DNA of 64,000 nucleotides from Jannaschia sp. W003 (GCF_025144335.1 NZ_CP083539.1:993501-1057500), one strand, 5' to 3'. Positions 30,012-38,941 are shown, counted from the first letter of the stretch. The notes: generated from the sequence alone by a model not told the origin. Numbers and translations: made by a program.

Positions 30012-30697
30012 ATAGCTTTTCCGAGCGCGCTACTCCGATTACCCCCGGCGAGATCGCGGACGGTCATAGGTGGATATGTCTTCAAAGGCTTGAAAACTTC
30101 GTGCTTGCCAAGCTGGGAGAACAGCGATCCCTCCGCCGAGAGGCCGGCCATGCTCGTTAGCACATCGAGACGGAAGTCACGCCGCTGGAACTTACCACGG
30201 CCGAGATACCCCCATTCCACGACCTCGATCGGTTCGCCGTCGACACCCTTCATCGTCATCGCATCGCCGTGGACGAGGTTCAGGGAGAGCACGAAGAACG
30301 CGGCGCGATACAGGTCGTCCGTCGGGGCGAGCACGAGGTAGCTCGCGAACACCTCCAGCATGTTCGCCCGACACTCGGCGATGTTGTCCTCCAGCAGCTC
30401 GATCCCGTAGCAACACATCAAGCCAAGCAGCGCGTAGTGACATTTCTCAAACGCAGATCGACTGAACTTCGCTTCGACAGCAGCCAGCTTACGCTGAAGG
30501 ACCGGTACGAGGAAGTTTCCGCTCCCACAGGCCGGTTCCAGAAAACGTGAATCGATCCGCTCCGTCTCCCCCGCAACGAGATCGAGCATCTGCTCGGCCA
30601 GCCAAGGCGGCGTAAACACCTCGCCATGATCGGCCACGCGCTTCTTCGATCTGATGAGCGCTGCCGAGGCTGTCGACGATGATCCACGCGCCTTCAT
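30008..30697 (-). CDS. Short DNA methyltransferase subunit (motif I only)
   Basis: The 229-residue protein reads GEVFTPPWLAEQMLDLV and FLEPACGSGNFLVPVL, the N-terminal helix region and SAM-binding motif I of N6-adenine methyltransferases, then YGIELLEDNIAECRANML and LNLVHGDAMTMK. It lacks an NPPY catalytic motif and is much shorter than a complete enzyme, so it is one half of a two-subunit methyltransferase with the next gene. ATG 30697 overlaps the serine recombinase stop (ATGA at 30694-30697). It is the first enzyme gene of the restriction-like part of the operon. Confidence 0.85.
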   Translation of the reverse strand: MKARGSSSTASAALIRSKKRVADHGEVFTPPWLAEQMLDLVAGETERIDSRFLEPACGSGNFLVPVLQRKLAAVEAKFSRSAFEKCHYALLGLMCCYGIELLEDNIAECRANMLEVFASYLVLAPTDDLYRAAFFVLSLNLVHGDAMTMKGVDGEPIEVVEWGYLGRGKFQRRDFRLDVLTSMAGLSAEGSLFSQLGKHEVFKPLKTYPPMTVRDLAGGNRSSALGKAI

Positions 30698-31272
30698 GCT
30701 TCGGTCTTGGCGAGTGCTCGCCACACGGTCGTCCTTGCCACTTTCAGCTCCCGCGCGATCTGACTTGGCCGCATACCACTGTCGCGCATCCCGCGGACTT
30801 TCGTCGGGTCTACAAAAGGTTTGCGTCCCTTGTACACGCCCTTCGCCTTGGCTTTCGCGATCCCTTCCATCTGCCGCTCCCGGCGCAGGTTGGTTTCGAA
30901 CTCCGCGAACACTTCCAGCATGTCGAAAAACGCCTTGCCCGCAGCAGTCGAGGTGTCGATCGGTTGCTCGGCGGCCCGTAGTGCAGGACCCTTGGCCTTC
31001 AGCTCGCGCACTACGTCTTGGAGGTCTTCAATGCTCCGTGAGAGCCGGTCTACGCGCGTGACGACCAGCTCGTCGCCTTCGGTCACGAAGTCGAGCACCG
31101 TGCGTAGCTCCGCGCGACCTTGTCGGTTTGACCCCGACGCCTTCTCCTCGCGGATCACGACGCAGCCCACAGCCTCCAGTGCCTCGCGCTGCATGGTAAG
31201 GTCTTTGTCGGTCGGGCTGACTCTGGCGTAGCCGTAGCGTGGCAGAGGCGTTGCGATAGGTTCTAGGTGCAC
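30694..31272 (-). CDS. Serine recombinase (resolvase/invertase family)
   Basis: The 192-residue protein has the resolvase N-terminal domain: RYGYARVSPTDKDLTMQREAL with the nucleophilic Ser in ARVS, VVTRVDRLSRSIEDL and FFDMLEVFAEFETNLRRERQMEGIAKAKAKG, then a C-terminal helix-turn-helix (PSQIARELKVARTTVWRAL). The start appears to be GTG 31272. Its stop overlaps the methyltransferase start as ATGA, so a recombinase is co-translated with a modification enzyme, which is unusual. It could invert or resolve DNA around this locus. Confidence 0.88.
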   Translation of the reverse strand: MHLEPIATPLPRYGYARVSPTDKDLTMQREALEAVGCVVIREEKASGSNRQGRAELRTVLDFVTEGDELVVTRVDRLSRSIEDLQDVVRELKAKGPALRAAEQPIDTSTAAGKAFFDMLEVFAEFETNLRRERQMEGIAKAKAKGVYKGRKPFVDPTKVRGMRDSGMRPSQIARELKVARTTVWRALAKTEA

Positions 31273-31277
31273 CCCCG

Positions 31278-31952
31278 TTAGCGTTGCGAAAGTCTTCCGA
31301 CAATCCTAACGCGACGGGGCTTGCGTTTCACCGCGGTGCTGCGTTGGGGTGCGCTTCCCGGAACTATGGTGCCGCACCACTGCGCGCATCCAAGGTGCTC
31401 CGCCCCCCCCGGTATATGCCGGTAGAGCGTGGCGAGGGACACGCCGAGCTGGCGGGCCACCGCGGCCACGGTGAGATCGGGGTCGCGCAGGAGGTCGCGG
31501 GCCATCCGCAGGTCCTCGTCGCTCAAGGATCGCGGCCGCCCGCCCACGCGGCCCCTCGCCCGCGCCGCCTCGAGCCCCGCCCGGGTGCGCTCGCGGATGA
31601 CAGAGCGCTCGAACTCGGCCAGCGCCCTGAACACGTGGAGCACGAGCCGCCCGCCCGGGGTGGTGGTGTCGATGCTTTCGGTGAGCGAGCGGAAGCCCAC
31701 GCCCCGGGCCTCGAGCCCTTCCACGGTCTCGATCAGCTGGCGCACCGAGCGGGCGAGGGGGTCGAGCTTCCAGACCACGAGGGTATCGCCCCGGCGCATG
31801 TACTCGAGGGTGGCCGCGAGCTGGGGCCGCTCGCGCTGCGCGCCGGAGGCCTTCTGGGTGAACACCCGCTCGCGGCCCGCCGCCTCGAGGGCATCTAGCT
31901 GCAGGGCGGGGCGCTGATCCTGGGTGGAGACGCGGGCGTAGCCGACGAGCAT
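31278..31952 (-). CDS. Serine recombinase (resolvase family), second copy
   Basis: The 224-residue protein begins MLVGYARVSTQDQRPALQLD with the catalytic Ser, then VVWKLDPLARSVRQLIETV, LVLHVFRALAEFERSVIRER and a helix-turn-helix LTVAAVARQLGVSLATLYRHIPG. It ends with an extra tail of about 35 residues (EHLGCAQWCGTIVPGSAPQR) beyond the usual end. It is clearly diverged from the recombinase immediately downstream and ends five bases before it, so both are probably in one transcript with the methyltransferase genes. Confidence 0.9.
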   Translation of the reverse strand: MLVGYARVSTQDQRPALQLDALEAAGRERVFTQKASGAQRERPQLAATLEYMRRGDTLVVWKLDPLARSVRQLIETVEGLEARGVGFRSLTESIDTTTPGGRLVLHVFRALAEFERSVIRERTRAGLEAARARGRVGGRPRSLSDEDLRMARDLLRDPDLTVAAVARQLGVSLATLYRHIPGGAEHLGCAQWCGTIVPGSAPQRSTAVKRKPRRVRIVGRLSQR

Positions 31953-32169
31953 GGGGGAGACCTCTCGAAACTCGCCTCCACCCTGCTGTTTCGCGACACC
32001 CGAAGGTGAGGATCGCGGCCTCCGGGTGGCCGGCGGCTCCCTTCTCTCGGAAACGACCGTTTGTGGCGGATAGCTGTCTAGGTAAGCGCGGCGACGCTCG
32101 CGCCGCCTAGAGCCGAATTCCGGCGTAATGCGCCTTATCTATCCGAGATTTTCAGTCACACCCTTGTTC

Positions 32170-32203
32170 TTGCATACGCGCAACATTTATGTAGAAAGTA
32201 TGC
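32170..32203 (+). promoter_or_regulatory. Candidate promoter/operator of the HTH-GTPase gene
   Basis: The inverted repeat gcatac (32172-32177) / gtatgc (32198-32203) flanks 20 bases that contain a possible -10 (tagaaa at 32192); ttgcat at 32170 could serve as -35. It lies about 35 bases before the GTPase start, which is where a repressor such as the encoded HTH would act. The rest of 31953-32235 holds no gene. This is a pattern match only. Confidence 0.35.
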
Positions 32204-32235
32204 GAGAGCTATGCTGACAAGCGGAGGATGCGGTG

Positions 32236-34437
32236 ATGGACATGCAAATTACGAGAACGGCGGGCGCGGTGGCTCGCCTGCGAAGCGCCCTAGGCGCGAC
32301 GCAATCGGACGTGGCGAAGAAGGCGGGGGTCGATCAAAGCCGCCTGTCGCGGATGGAAAAGGGTGAGGTGGTCGCGCCTGATGAGATCAGGCGCGCGCTT
32401 GGGGCTCTGTCGGCGCTCGGCTCGGAGGAAGCCGGCGGTTTTCTGAGGTTCATGGAACGCGAGTGGCGGTTCATCGAGCCGCCATCTTACTGGAACCCGG
32501 AGCGGGCGTCGGTTGAGATCGCCGAAGAGACCCTTGAGAAGATCGAGGCTTTTCTTGGCGACGAAGAGCAGCCTTGGCCGCTGCGCCGTCAGCTAGAGCG
32601 TCGGAAGGGCGATCTGCTGCGGGCGTCGAGCTTCCTGACCCGGCTCAAGCACAACGTCGCCTTCATCGGCGATATCGGCGTCGGCAAATCGACAGCAATC
32701 AGCTTTATCTTCGACCTGCTGGTCCCGGCGAAGGCCGAGGATCGCAACATCAACCGGCCGGTTTTGGAAACCGGGGCCGGCGGCACGACGATCTGCGAGG
32801 TCCATATCAAAAGCGGTCCGGAGTTCGGCCTATCGGTGACGGCGATGGACGCGGCTGACCTGACCGATCTGGTGGCCGATTTCTGCGCCGCGAAATGGGC
32901 CATGGCGCACCGGAAGGAGGGGGATCAGGCGGAGACCCCGCAGGTGAGCCGCGAGGTCGAGCGGGCGATCCGGAACATGTCGAGGCTGGTGCGCAAGCGG
33001 ACCATGGTCGACGGCAAGCCGCACTACACCGATCCGATCCACGAGGTGATCGCGGACTGCCAGGCCGAGGACGAGTTCCGGGCGCGGGTGCTGGGGGCGA
33101 TGAAGCTCGACGAACGGACCACCACAGAAATCTGGTACGAGAGCGGCACCCGCAAGCACCCGTCGGAGTGGATGCGCGAGACCTTCCGGGCGGTGAACAA
33201 CGGCCGGATGAGCGACGTGCCGATGCCCCGGAGCATCGGCCTGATCGTTCCGGATTTCGGCAAGAGCTTCGGCGAATTCGAAATCACCGTCGTCGACACC
33301 AAGGGCGTCGAGGACGTGGCGGTTCGTGAGGATTTGGATCACCGGCTGAAGGACCCGCGCACGGCCGTGGTGCTGTGCTGCCGGTTCGAGAGCGCCCCGG
33401 ACACCACGTCCCAAGCGCTGCTTCAGCACATGAAGCAGACCTTCTCGGAGCGGTTCGACACCGGCAAGATCGCGATCCTGTCCTTGCCGCGCTCGGGCGA
33501 GGCGTTGGAGGTCAACTCGGATACTGGCGAGCGCGTCCTTAACGAAGAAGAGGGCCACGCGCTCAAGGGCGAGGAGGTCACCAACAAGCTCAACAGCCAA
33601 GACTTGAGCGACGTGCCGGTGTTCTTCTTCAACGTGGAGAGCGACACGGCGGCTCAGGTGCGCGCCGATCTGTTCGGGCAGCTCTCGCGGATGCGCGAGA
33701 CGGTGTCCGAGCGGCTATTCGATCTGTGCGACGCAGCAACTGAGATCATCGAGAACCACGAGAAGCACGCGGTCACGGCGGCGATCGAGGAGGTCGCCCG
33801 GCGGCTCAACACGTTTCTTCGAGGGAACGGAAAGCTCGGGGCACGGGAGCGGCACGCTTACGAGGAGGTTCTGAGCACGGTGCACGGGGTCCGCTACGCC
33901 TCGACCCTGTGGGCCGCGACGCGGCGGAACGGCGAGTATTACGGTCTCAACATCGTCCACCAGATCGGCGTCGGCGCGGCGCGCGATGCGCGGCTGCGGT
34001 CGCGGGACTGGTTCGCCAAGATCGAGGGCCATGTGAATGAGCTCAAGGCCGACGAAGACCTGGTGCTGGCCAAGCACTCGGTGGACCAGATTGGCGCGGT
34101 GGCCGAGGCCTCGCGGCGCAACTTCCTCGACGGCGCGCAGCGGATCGCCATGGAGATTTACCGCGAGCCGTTGACCCAAGATCCCGTCTGGAACGACTGC
34201 GCCTCGGAGTGGGGCAGGGGGCCGGGGTTCAAGAACCGGATAGAAGAGCACCTGCGCACCTGGTTCGGCGACACCCGCCCGGACCTCAAGGAAACCCTCG
34301 ACAAGAGATTGAATGCACTCTGGGATCGTTCAGTAATCGCGCCCCTCATGCAACTAACCCAGGAGCATGAGCCTGGGGATACCTCTGACTCAGAGGATGA
34401 GAACGTCTTGGCCTTCCCATCGACTGCTTCGGCCTGA
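32236..34437 (+). CDS. HTH-GTPase fusion (dynamin-like P-loop protein)
   Basis: The 733-residue protein joins an Xre-type helix-turn-helix (about residues 10-60, LGATQSDVAKKAGVDQSRLS) to a large P-loop domain. Walker A/G1 is GDIGVGKS (145-152) and a G3-like VVDTKGVED lies at about 350-358, with D-T-K-G in place of the usual DxPG; no clear NKxD G4 motif follows. The roughly 200-residue insert between G1 and G3 and the long helical C-terminus (about 480-680) recall dynamin-like GTPases. ATG 32236 has a ggagg site eight bases upstream. It is followed by a terminator-like hairpin and a DUF2252 gene. Confidence 0.75.
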   Translation: MDMQITRTAGAVARLRSALGATQSDVAKKAGVDQSRLSRMEKGEVVAPDEIRRALGALSALGSEEAGGFLRFMEREWRFIEPPSYWNPERASVEIAEETLEKIEAFLGDEEQPWPLRRQLERRKGDLLRASSFLTRLKHNVAFIGDIGVGKSTAISFIFDLLVPAKAEDRNINRPVLETGAGGTTICEVHIKSGPEFGLSVTAMDAADLTDLVADFCAAKWAMAHRKEGDQAETPQVSREVERAIRNMSRLVRKRTMVDGKPHYTDPIHEVIADCQAEDEFRARVLGAMKLDERTTTEIWYESGTRKHPSEWMRETFRAVNNGRMSDVPMPRSIGLIVPDFGKSFGEFEITVVDTKGVEDVAVREDLDHRLKDPRTAVVLCCRFESAPDTTSQALLQHMKQTFSERFDTGKIAILSLPRSGEALEVNSDTGERVLNEEEGHALKGEEVTNKLNSQDLSDVPVFFFNVESDTAAQVRADLFGQLSRMRETVSERLFDLCDAATEIIENHEKHAVTAAIEEVARRLNTFLRGNGKLGARERHAYEEVLSTVHGVRYASTLWAATRRNGEYYGLNIVHQIGVGAARDARLRSRDWFAKIEGHVNELKADEDLVLAKHSVDQIGAVAEASRRNFLDGAQRIAMEIYREPLTQDPVWNDCASEWGRGPGFKNRIEEHLRTWFGDTRPDLKETLDKRLNALWDRSVIAPLMQLTQEHEPGDTSDSEDENVLAFPSTASA

Positions 34438-34442
34438 GCATC

Positions 34443-34473
34443 GTGCGGTTCGGCGCTGGTGGCCGAACCGCAC
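34443..34473 (+). terminator. Hairpin after the HTH-GTPase gene
   Basis: A perfect 12-bp stem (gtgcggttcggc / gccgaaccgcac) with a seven-base loop lies six bases after the GTPase stop, followed by only a few T residues (ccaactttgtt). It may terminate or attenuate transcription before the DUF2252 gene. Confidence 0.6.
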
Positions 34474-34622
34474 CCAACTTTGTTACAAGGGAAAACAAAA
34501 CTCATACGTTTTTGACTACGGCGATAACGAACGGTTCTGATCATTAACGAGCCTATATCTGTAGAATGGGGTGCGCCTCGCAGAAGGTGCAGGCCAACTC
34601 GGCCCTTTGAGGAGGCGGAGCG

Positions 34623-36014
34623 ATGGCTCAAAGGACGTTGCGGACCCAAGGGGCCCGGAAGGCCGCTTCTCAGGTCGACCGATACGCCGAACTCGCCAAG
34701 AGGATTGCTCAACATGGCGCTTCCGTCCCGCCCAAGCTCCAGACAGGTGATGACCGGCGCCTCCACGTGCGCACCACCATCCGCGAGGATCACAAGACGC
34801 GCATCAAGCACAGGGCCAGCGGCACGCAGGACAAGTTCGACAAGCTGGCCGACAGCCTGTTCTCTTTCTTCCGCGGCACCGCGCTGCTGTTCTACCGCGA
34901 CATGGTCGGCGAGGACGGGCACATGCCGACCGTGCCGGCGTTGGGCGACGTGCATCCGGAGTATTTCGGCATCATGCCCGATCGCAACGGCGCGCCCATC
35001 TTCGGCGTCAACGATTTCGACGAAACGATCTACGCGCCCTTCACCTGGGAGATCAAACGCGGCATCGTCGGCTTCTGGATTGAGGCCCAGGAAGTGGGCG
35101 GCCTGAAACGCAAGCGACGTCGCAAGATCGTCCGGAAGTTCGTCCAAGGATACCGCAAGGCGATGAAGGCCTACGCGGTCGATGCCACGGAGCGCAACGA
35201 GGCTTGGCGGCGCGACAACTCCCCCGAGGTGATCGTGCGCCTCTTCGAGCAGGCCGACGAGCGCCGCAGGTCCTGGCTTTGGGACGACTACCTGCGGGAG
35301 AACGGGCGCGGCTTCCGCTCGGACGACCAGCTTCAACCCCTATCGGGCGAGATCGCTACGTTCCAGAAGGCGGTCGACGACCTGGCGAGGTCCAACGGCA
35401 TCGACGCCCCCGACCGGGCGGGTGAGCTCAAGGTTAAGGACGTCTGTGTGCGGCACGGCCAGGGCACGGCGCCGCTCGGCCTGCCGCGCTACTACGTGTT
35501 AATCGAGGGGCGGTCCAAGGACGCGACCGACGACATCATCATCGAGTTCAAGAGCGCCCGCCGCTCGGCGCTCGACGGCCTCACACCCCCGTCCGACTTC
35601 GGGGCGAGGGGCGGCAAGGCCGATCGGATCAAGCACGGTCAGGCGGTGCATCTCGCGCATGGCGATATCTTCGGAGCCGTGGACATCGGCGATGCCAGCT
35701 ACATGGGCCGCGAGCGCGCCCCGTTCCGCGACGACATCGATCTGGACGACCTGTCCTACGGCACGTGGAAGGATTACGCGAAGGCCTGCGGCGCCGCCTT
35801 GGCGCAGGCGCACGCGCTGTCCGACGACCTCGGCGAAATCGACTACGACGTCGAGCTTTCGATCGTGCAGGTGACGACACCCAAGAAGCTGTTCGTCGAG
35901 GACATGGTCCGCTTTGCGGAACTTGCAGCCGAGCGAACGAAGCGTGACCAGGAGTTCTTCAAGGCCGATCACAAGCTTGGCGCTTTCTTCCAGACGGACA
36001 AAGCCTTTCGTTAG
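34623..36014 (+). CDS. DUF2252 family protein (kinase-like fold)
   Basis: The 463-residue protein carries the DUF2252 motifs: LFSFFRGTALLFYRDM, ALGDVHPEYFGIMPD (about 106-120) and VNDFDETIYAPFTWEIKRG (about 130-148), with LAHGDIFGAVDIGDASYMGRE later. DUF2252 resembles aminoglycoside phosphotransferase-like kinases, where GD-x-H-xx-N-x-G and DFDE bind nucleotide and metal; here the usual Asn is Tyr (HPEYFG), so catalysis may be altered. ATG 34623 has a strong ribosome site (gaggaggcggagcg). It sits right after the HTH-GTPase and may work with it. Confidence 0.8.
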   Translation: MAQRTLRTQGARKAASQVDRYAELAKRIAQHGASVPPKLQTGDDRRLHVRTTIREDHKTRIKHRASGTQDKFDKLADSLFSFFRGTALLFYRDMVGEDGHMPTVPALGDVHPEYFGIMPDRNGAPIFGVNDFDETIYAPFTWEIKRGIVGFWIEAQEVGGLKRKRRRKIVRKFVQGYRKAMKAYAVDATERNEAWRRDNSPEVIVRLFEQADERRRSWLWDDYLRENGRGFRSDDQLQPLSGEIATFQKAVDDLARSNGIDAPDRAGELKVKDVCVRHGQGTAPLGLPRYYVLIEGRSKDATDDIIIEFKSARRSALDGLTPPSDFGARGGKADRIKHGQAVHLAHGDIFGAVDIGDASYMGRERAPFRDDIDLDDLSYGTWKDYAKACGAALAQAHALSDDLGEIDYDVELSIVQVTTPKKLFVEDMVRFAELAAERTKRDQEFFKADHKLGAFFQTDKAFR

Positions 36015-36369
36015 AATGCGACGGTTTGGGAACGGGAGAGGCAGCGGCCCAGGGCGAGGAGATCGCCCCCGGCGACAGCTCTGGACCCATGAGTCACCGA
36101 AGCACGACAGCGGCGCCGGCATGTGCGCGACGGCCACGGCTGGCGCGATTCGGATCGACGGCGCTCATCTGGCGGTCCGGGTTCGGAACGTTCAGCCGGA
36201 AGGGCCTATCAGGTTCCGCGACGTGTTCTTGAGAATTTTTTTAGAAAGCCTTGTTTTCTCTGCGCGACATGGAACAGGTCTATCTGTTTAGTTCCGAGGA
36301 TAACGGCCAATCGAGCGTTCCGTGAGATGACCCGCGACCGTGACCGCTGTGGATGGGGCTGTTCTGACG

Positions 36370-36800
36370 CCCATGGCCACCGCGGGTATGGCGGAGATAC
36401 GACGTGCGCTTGAGGAGACGGTGCGGTCCGACGGTCGGGCCAATGCGATGGTCCTCACGCTGCGCCGAGAATCGGAGCGTCTTCCCTAATCTTGCGGGCG
36501 ACGCCGATACGGTCTGACCAGATTGGCGTCGGCTTGCTGATCATGTTCCTGATTGTCGCTCCAAGGAAAGCGGCTGGCTCCAGCTGTGGGCTCGCCGTCT
36601 TCGACGTGCTGTCCCCGACCAAGCTGGACGTCTGCGACCTTCTCATACAAGGCCATAGCACGGACGCGATCGCCGAAGGTTGCGAGACGTCGGTCGAGAC
36701 CATCTGCAGCTAGATCAATTTGGGCACCGCGAAACTGGCCTGTCGCTCCCAGCTCGACCTACTGCAGCTGGCGATAGCCAGCTAGGTGCCGGTGGGGGAC
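36370..36800 (+). pseudogene. Decayed C-terminal copy of the LuxR-like regulator
   Basis: In shifting frames this reads IRRALEETVRSDGRANAMVL, MFLIVAPRKAAGSSCGLAVF, DVLSPTKLDVCDLLIQGHST, then DAIAEGCETSVETICS, a stop, INLGTAKLACRSQLDLLQLAIAS and another stop. Each piece aligns with the C-terminal half of the intact regulator at 36894-38054 (for example LDVCDLLVRGHDTDAIAG and SAKLACRSRLDLLRLAMAS). It is an old tandem duplicate. The rest of 36015-36370 shows no gene. Confidence 0.8.
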
Positions 36801-36893
36801 GGACCGACGGCAAAGTAGTCGATTGGGGCTGGCGGCTCTCGCAGAAGAATTACGGCTAGTCAATCACGCACGGCGTGATACCGTCCTGCTTTG

Positions 36894-38054
36894 ATGGACA
36901 AACTTTCTGCCGACGCGACCGTAGAAATTGCCTTGGCTGCCATCGAGGCGACGACGCGGCCGGATCACTGGGACCACCTATGCGACCGCATCGCCCACCA
37001 TCTCGGCGTCGGCGCGTTCATGCTCTTTCCCTACGACTTCTCCAATAGGGCCGCGCCTGTCCTGCACGCCTCCGCCGCCATCCGATCGGACCGGGCCGCG
37101 CCGCTTCGGCGCATGTTCCATTCGGGCGAGGCACGTGAGGACCACCGCGCCTATGAGGTGATCGCCCGAAGCGAAGCCGGCCAAGTTCTGGGGGAGCCGG
37201 AGGTCTACGGCCTCCCCGCAGAGGACCCGGTTCCCAAGAACATCTTCCGCGAACAGCTGCTCGCCGTCTCGGGCTCACGGTCGCGCAGCGCCATGAAGCT
37301 CAACGCATTCGGGCCGTTCCTGGACTGCGCCATCGCCCATGAGTGGCATGCTCCTGGCGAGAAGTGTATGGCGATGGCTACCGCACCATTCCTGTGGTCG
37401 ATTCTTGCGCGAACCCTGGAAGGCGGGCGCGTCGTGGCAGCCCTCTCCCGAAGCTACGCTACGCTGATGACGCTCTTCGACCGGCTCGACTTCGGCGCGG
37501 CCTTCTGCACCGGCGCCGGCCGGATCGTCACGGCCAATCCGCGCTTCCACCAGATCGCGCGGGAGCGGGACGGACTCGTCGTGCACGCGGGCCTGCTGTC
37601 TGCGACCACCGAGAACGGGACACATCAATTGCGGCGAACGCTCGCACAGGCCCTACGCATCAACGATTGCCTCGATACCCTCACGATGACGATCCCGCGC
37701 CGGTCCGGGATGCTGCCCTTGGTGGTGAAGGCGGCTCCGGTCAGATCTGACCACCTCGGTCCAAGCGCCCTGGTGATGGTCCTGATCGTCGATCCCGAGG
37801 ACGGGGACCGGATCAGCGGACGGAACCTCGAAGCGTTCGACGTGCTGACAGAGGCGGAACTCGACGTCTGTGATCTTCTGGTCCGGGGGCATGACACAGA
37901 CGCAATCGCCGGCCGGCGCGGCACAGCGCTGGAGACGACCCGCGGCCAGATCAAGTCGGCCTCCGCAAAGCTAGCCTGTCGTTCCCGGCTCGACCTGCTG
38001 CGGCTGGCGATGGCTAGTCATGTGCCGGTGGGGGACGTTCCTAGGCCACGGTGA
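36894..38054 (+). CDS. LuxR-like transcriptional regulator
   Basis: The 386-residue protein has an N-terminal sensor-like region without a recognised domain (DHWDHLCDRIAHHLGVGAFML) and a C-terminal LuxR-type helix-turn-helix: FDVLTEAELDVCDLLVRGHD...SASAKLACRSRLDLLRLAMA. The helix-turn-helix is diverged (GRRGTALETTRGQIKSA where TSxxTVxxHxxxI is usual). ATG 36894 directly follows TTG 36891. It lies upstream of the VPLPA-CTERM gene on the same strand and may regulate it. Confidence 0.72.
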   Translation: MDKLSADATVEIALAAIEATTRPDHWDHLCDRIAHHLGVGAFMLFPYDFSNRAAPVLHASAAIRSDRAAPLRRMFHSGEAREDHRAYEVIARSEAGQVLGEPEVYGLPAEDPVPKNIFREQLLAVSGSRSRSAMKLNAFGPFLDCAIAHEWHAPGEKCMAMATAPFLWSILARTLEGGRVVAALSRSYATLMTLFDRLDFGAAFCTGAGRIVTANPRFHQIARERDGLVVHAGLLSATTENGTHQLRRTLAQALRINDCLDTLTMTIPRRSGMLPLVVKAAPVRSDHLGPSALVMVLIVDPEDGDRISGRNLEAFDVLTEAELDVCDLLVRGHDTDAIAGRRGTALETTRGQIKSASAKLACRSRLDLLRLAMASHVPVGDVPRPR

Positions 38055-38216
38055 AGAATATGGCCGAAGCACGAAAAGAAAGTTAACGCGCACCCCCATT
38101 TGGGTCATGCGGACCGCTCCCGGCGCTGCCTAGGCTTGGTCCGTCGGATCGGGTTTCGACAAAGCTTGGTGGTGATCCCGGATCCAGAACTTGTGTTTTA
38201 AGAGAAGATACCTGAC

Positions 38217-38837
38217 ATGTTTAATCGATCTCTCTCTGCGTTCCTTCTCACTGTGGCATTCGCCGGGCCGGCTTCTGCGGCGACCGTCCTTGAAGGCGGC
38301 GTGACCTACAGAGGAAGCTTCGACCTGTCGATGGCGGAGCCCGATCCGGCAACCAACTTCCCGATACTCTCCACTGGCGCGCGCCAGTTTCAGCAGTTCA
38401 ACTTCTTTTTTGGAGACTTGGGGCCAATACAAAATGGCGACACGCTAGAATATAGTACGTTCGACGCGGACGGCGCAGTCATCGACGATATGATCACGTT
38501 CACCCCAACCAATGGAGCATCGTTTGGCTTGGGCACAACCGCGTCCACCGTTCTCAGCGTCGGGACGATCGAGTTTTCGGTAAGCGGAGAGGGCGCGGTT
38601 CTCGACAGATTGGAAGCGTTCGGCAGCATCGATGCGGTTGTCGATGTCCCTAATTTTGGACCCTTGCAGACAACTGTTCCAATCTTTGTCGATGTCGCCA
38701 ACATTAAGGCGATAGGAGGAGAGCCCGAGGTGCCGTCCCTGTCGCCAGTGCCGCTTCCTGCAGGTATGCCACTGCTAATCGGTGCGTTCGCTTCGATGAT
38801 ATTCGTCCGGCGACGGAAGCGTGCGATTGAAAGGTAA
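38217..38837 (+). CDS. VPLPA-CTERM exported protein
   Basis: The 206-residue product has a signal peptide (MFNRSLSAFLLTVAFAGPASA), a Gly/Asp/Thr-rich beta-type body and a C-terminal sorting signal: SPVPLPAGMPLLIGAFASMIF followed by VRRRKR. The VPLPA motif, helix and Arg/Lys cluster mark substrates of VPLPA-type exosortases found in Rhodobacterales, which release proteins to the outside. The local GC is lower than in the neighbours. No exosortase gene is present in the window. Its function is unknown. Confidence 0.88.
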   Translation: MFNRSLSAFLLTVAFAGPASAATVLEGGVTYRGSFDLSMAEPDPATNFPILSTGARQFQQFNFFFGDLGPIQNGDTLEYSTFDADGAVIDDMITFTPTNGASFGLGTTASTVLSVGTIEFSVSGEGAVLDRLEAFGSIDAVVDVPNFGPLQTTVPIFVDVANIKAIGGEPEVPSLSPVPLPAGMPLLIGAFASMIFVRRRKRAIER

Positions 38838-38909
38838 GGGTATTCAAGAAACACCGCCTTCGAATTGTGCTACGCACTGAGGGCACTGCTGCCATTTTAG
38901 CTAACGCGG

Positions 38910-38941
38910 CATCCGGGAGCGGAGCTTCCCGCTCCCCGGAT
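38910..38941 (-). terminator. Terminator hairpin at the end of the catabolic operon
   Basis: An imperfect stem (catccgggagcgg / ccgctccccggat, one bulge) with a short agctt-centred loop overlaps the stop of the gamma-glutamyltransferase gene. It lies between two convergent genes and could end transcription of both. Confidence 0.6.

Noticed and set aside
34512..34540. ttgact with a possible -10 before the DUF2252 gene
   Set aside because: The -10 at normal spacing (ttctga) is too poor to call a promoter by eye.
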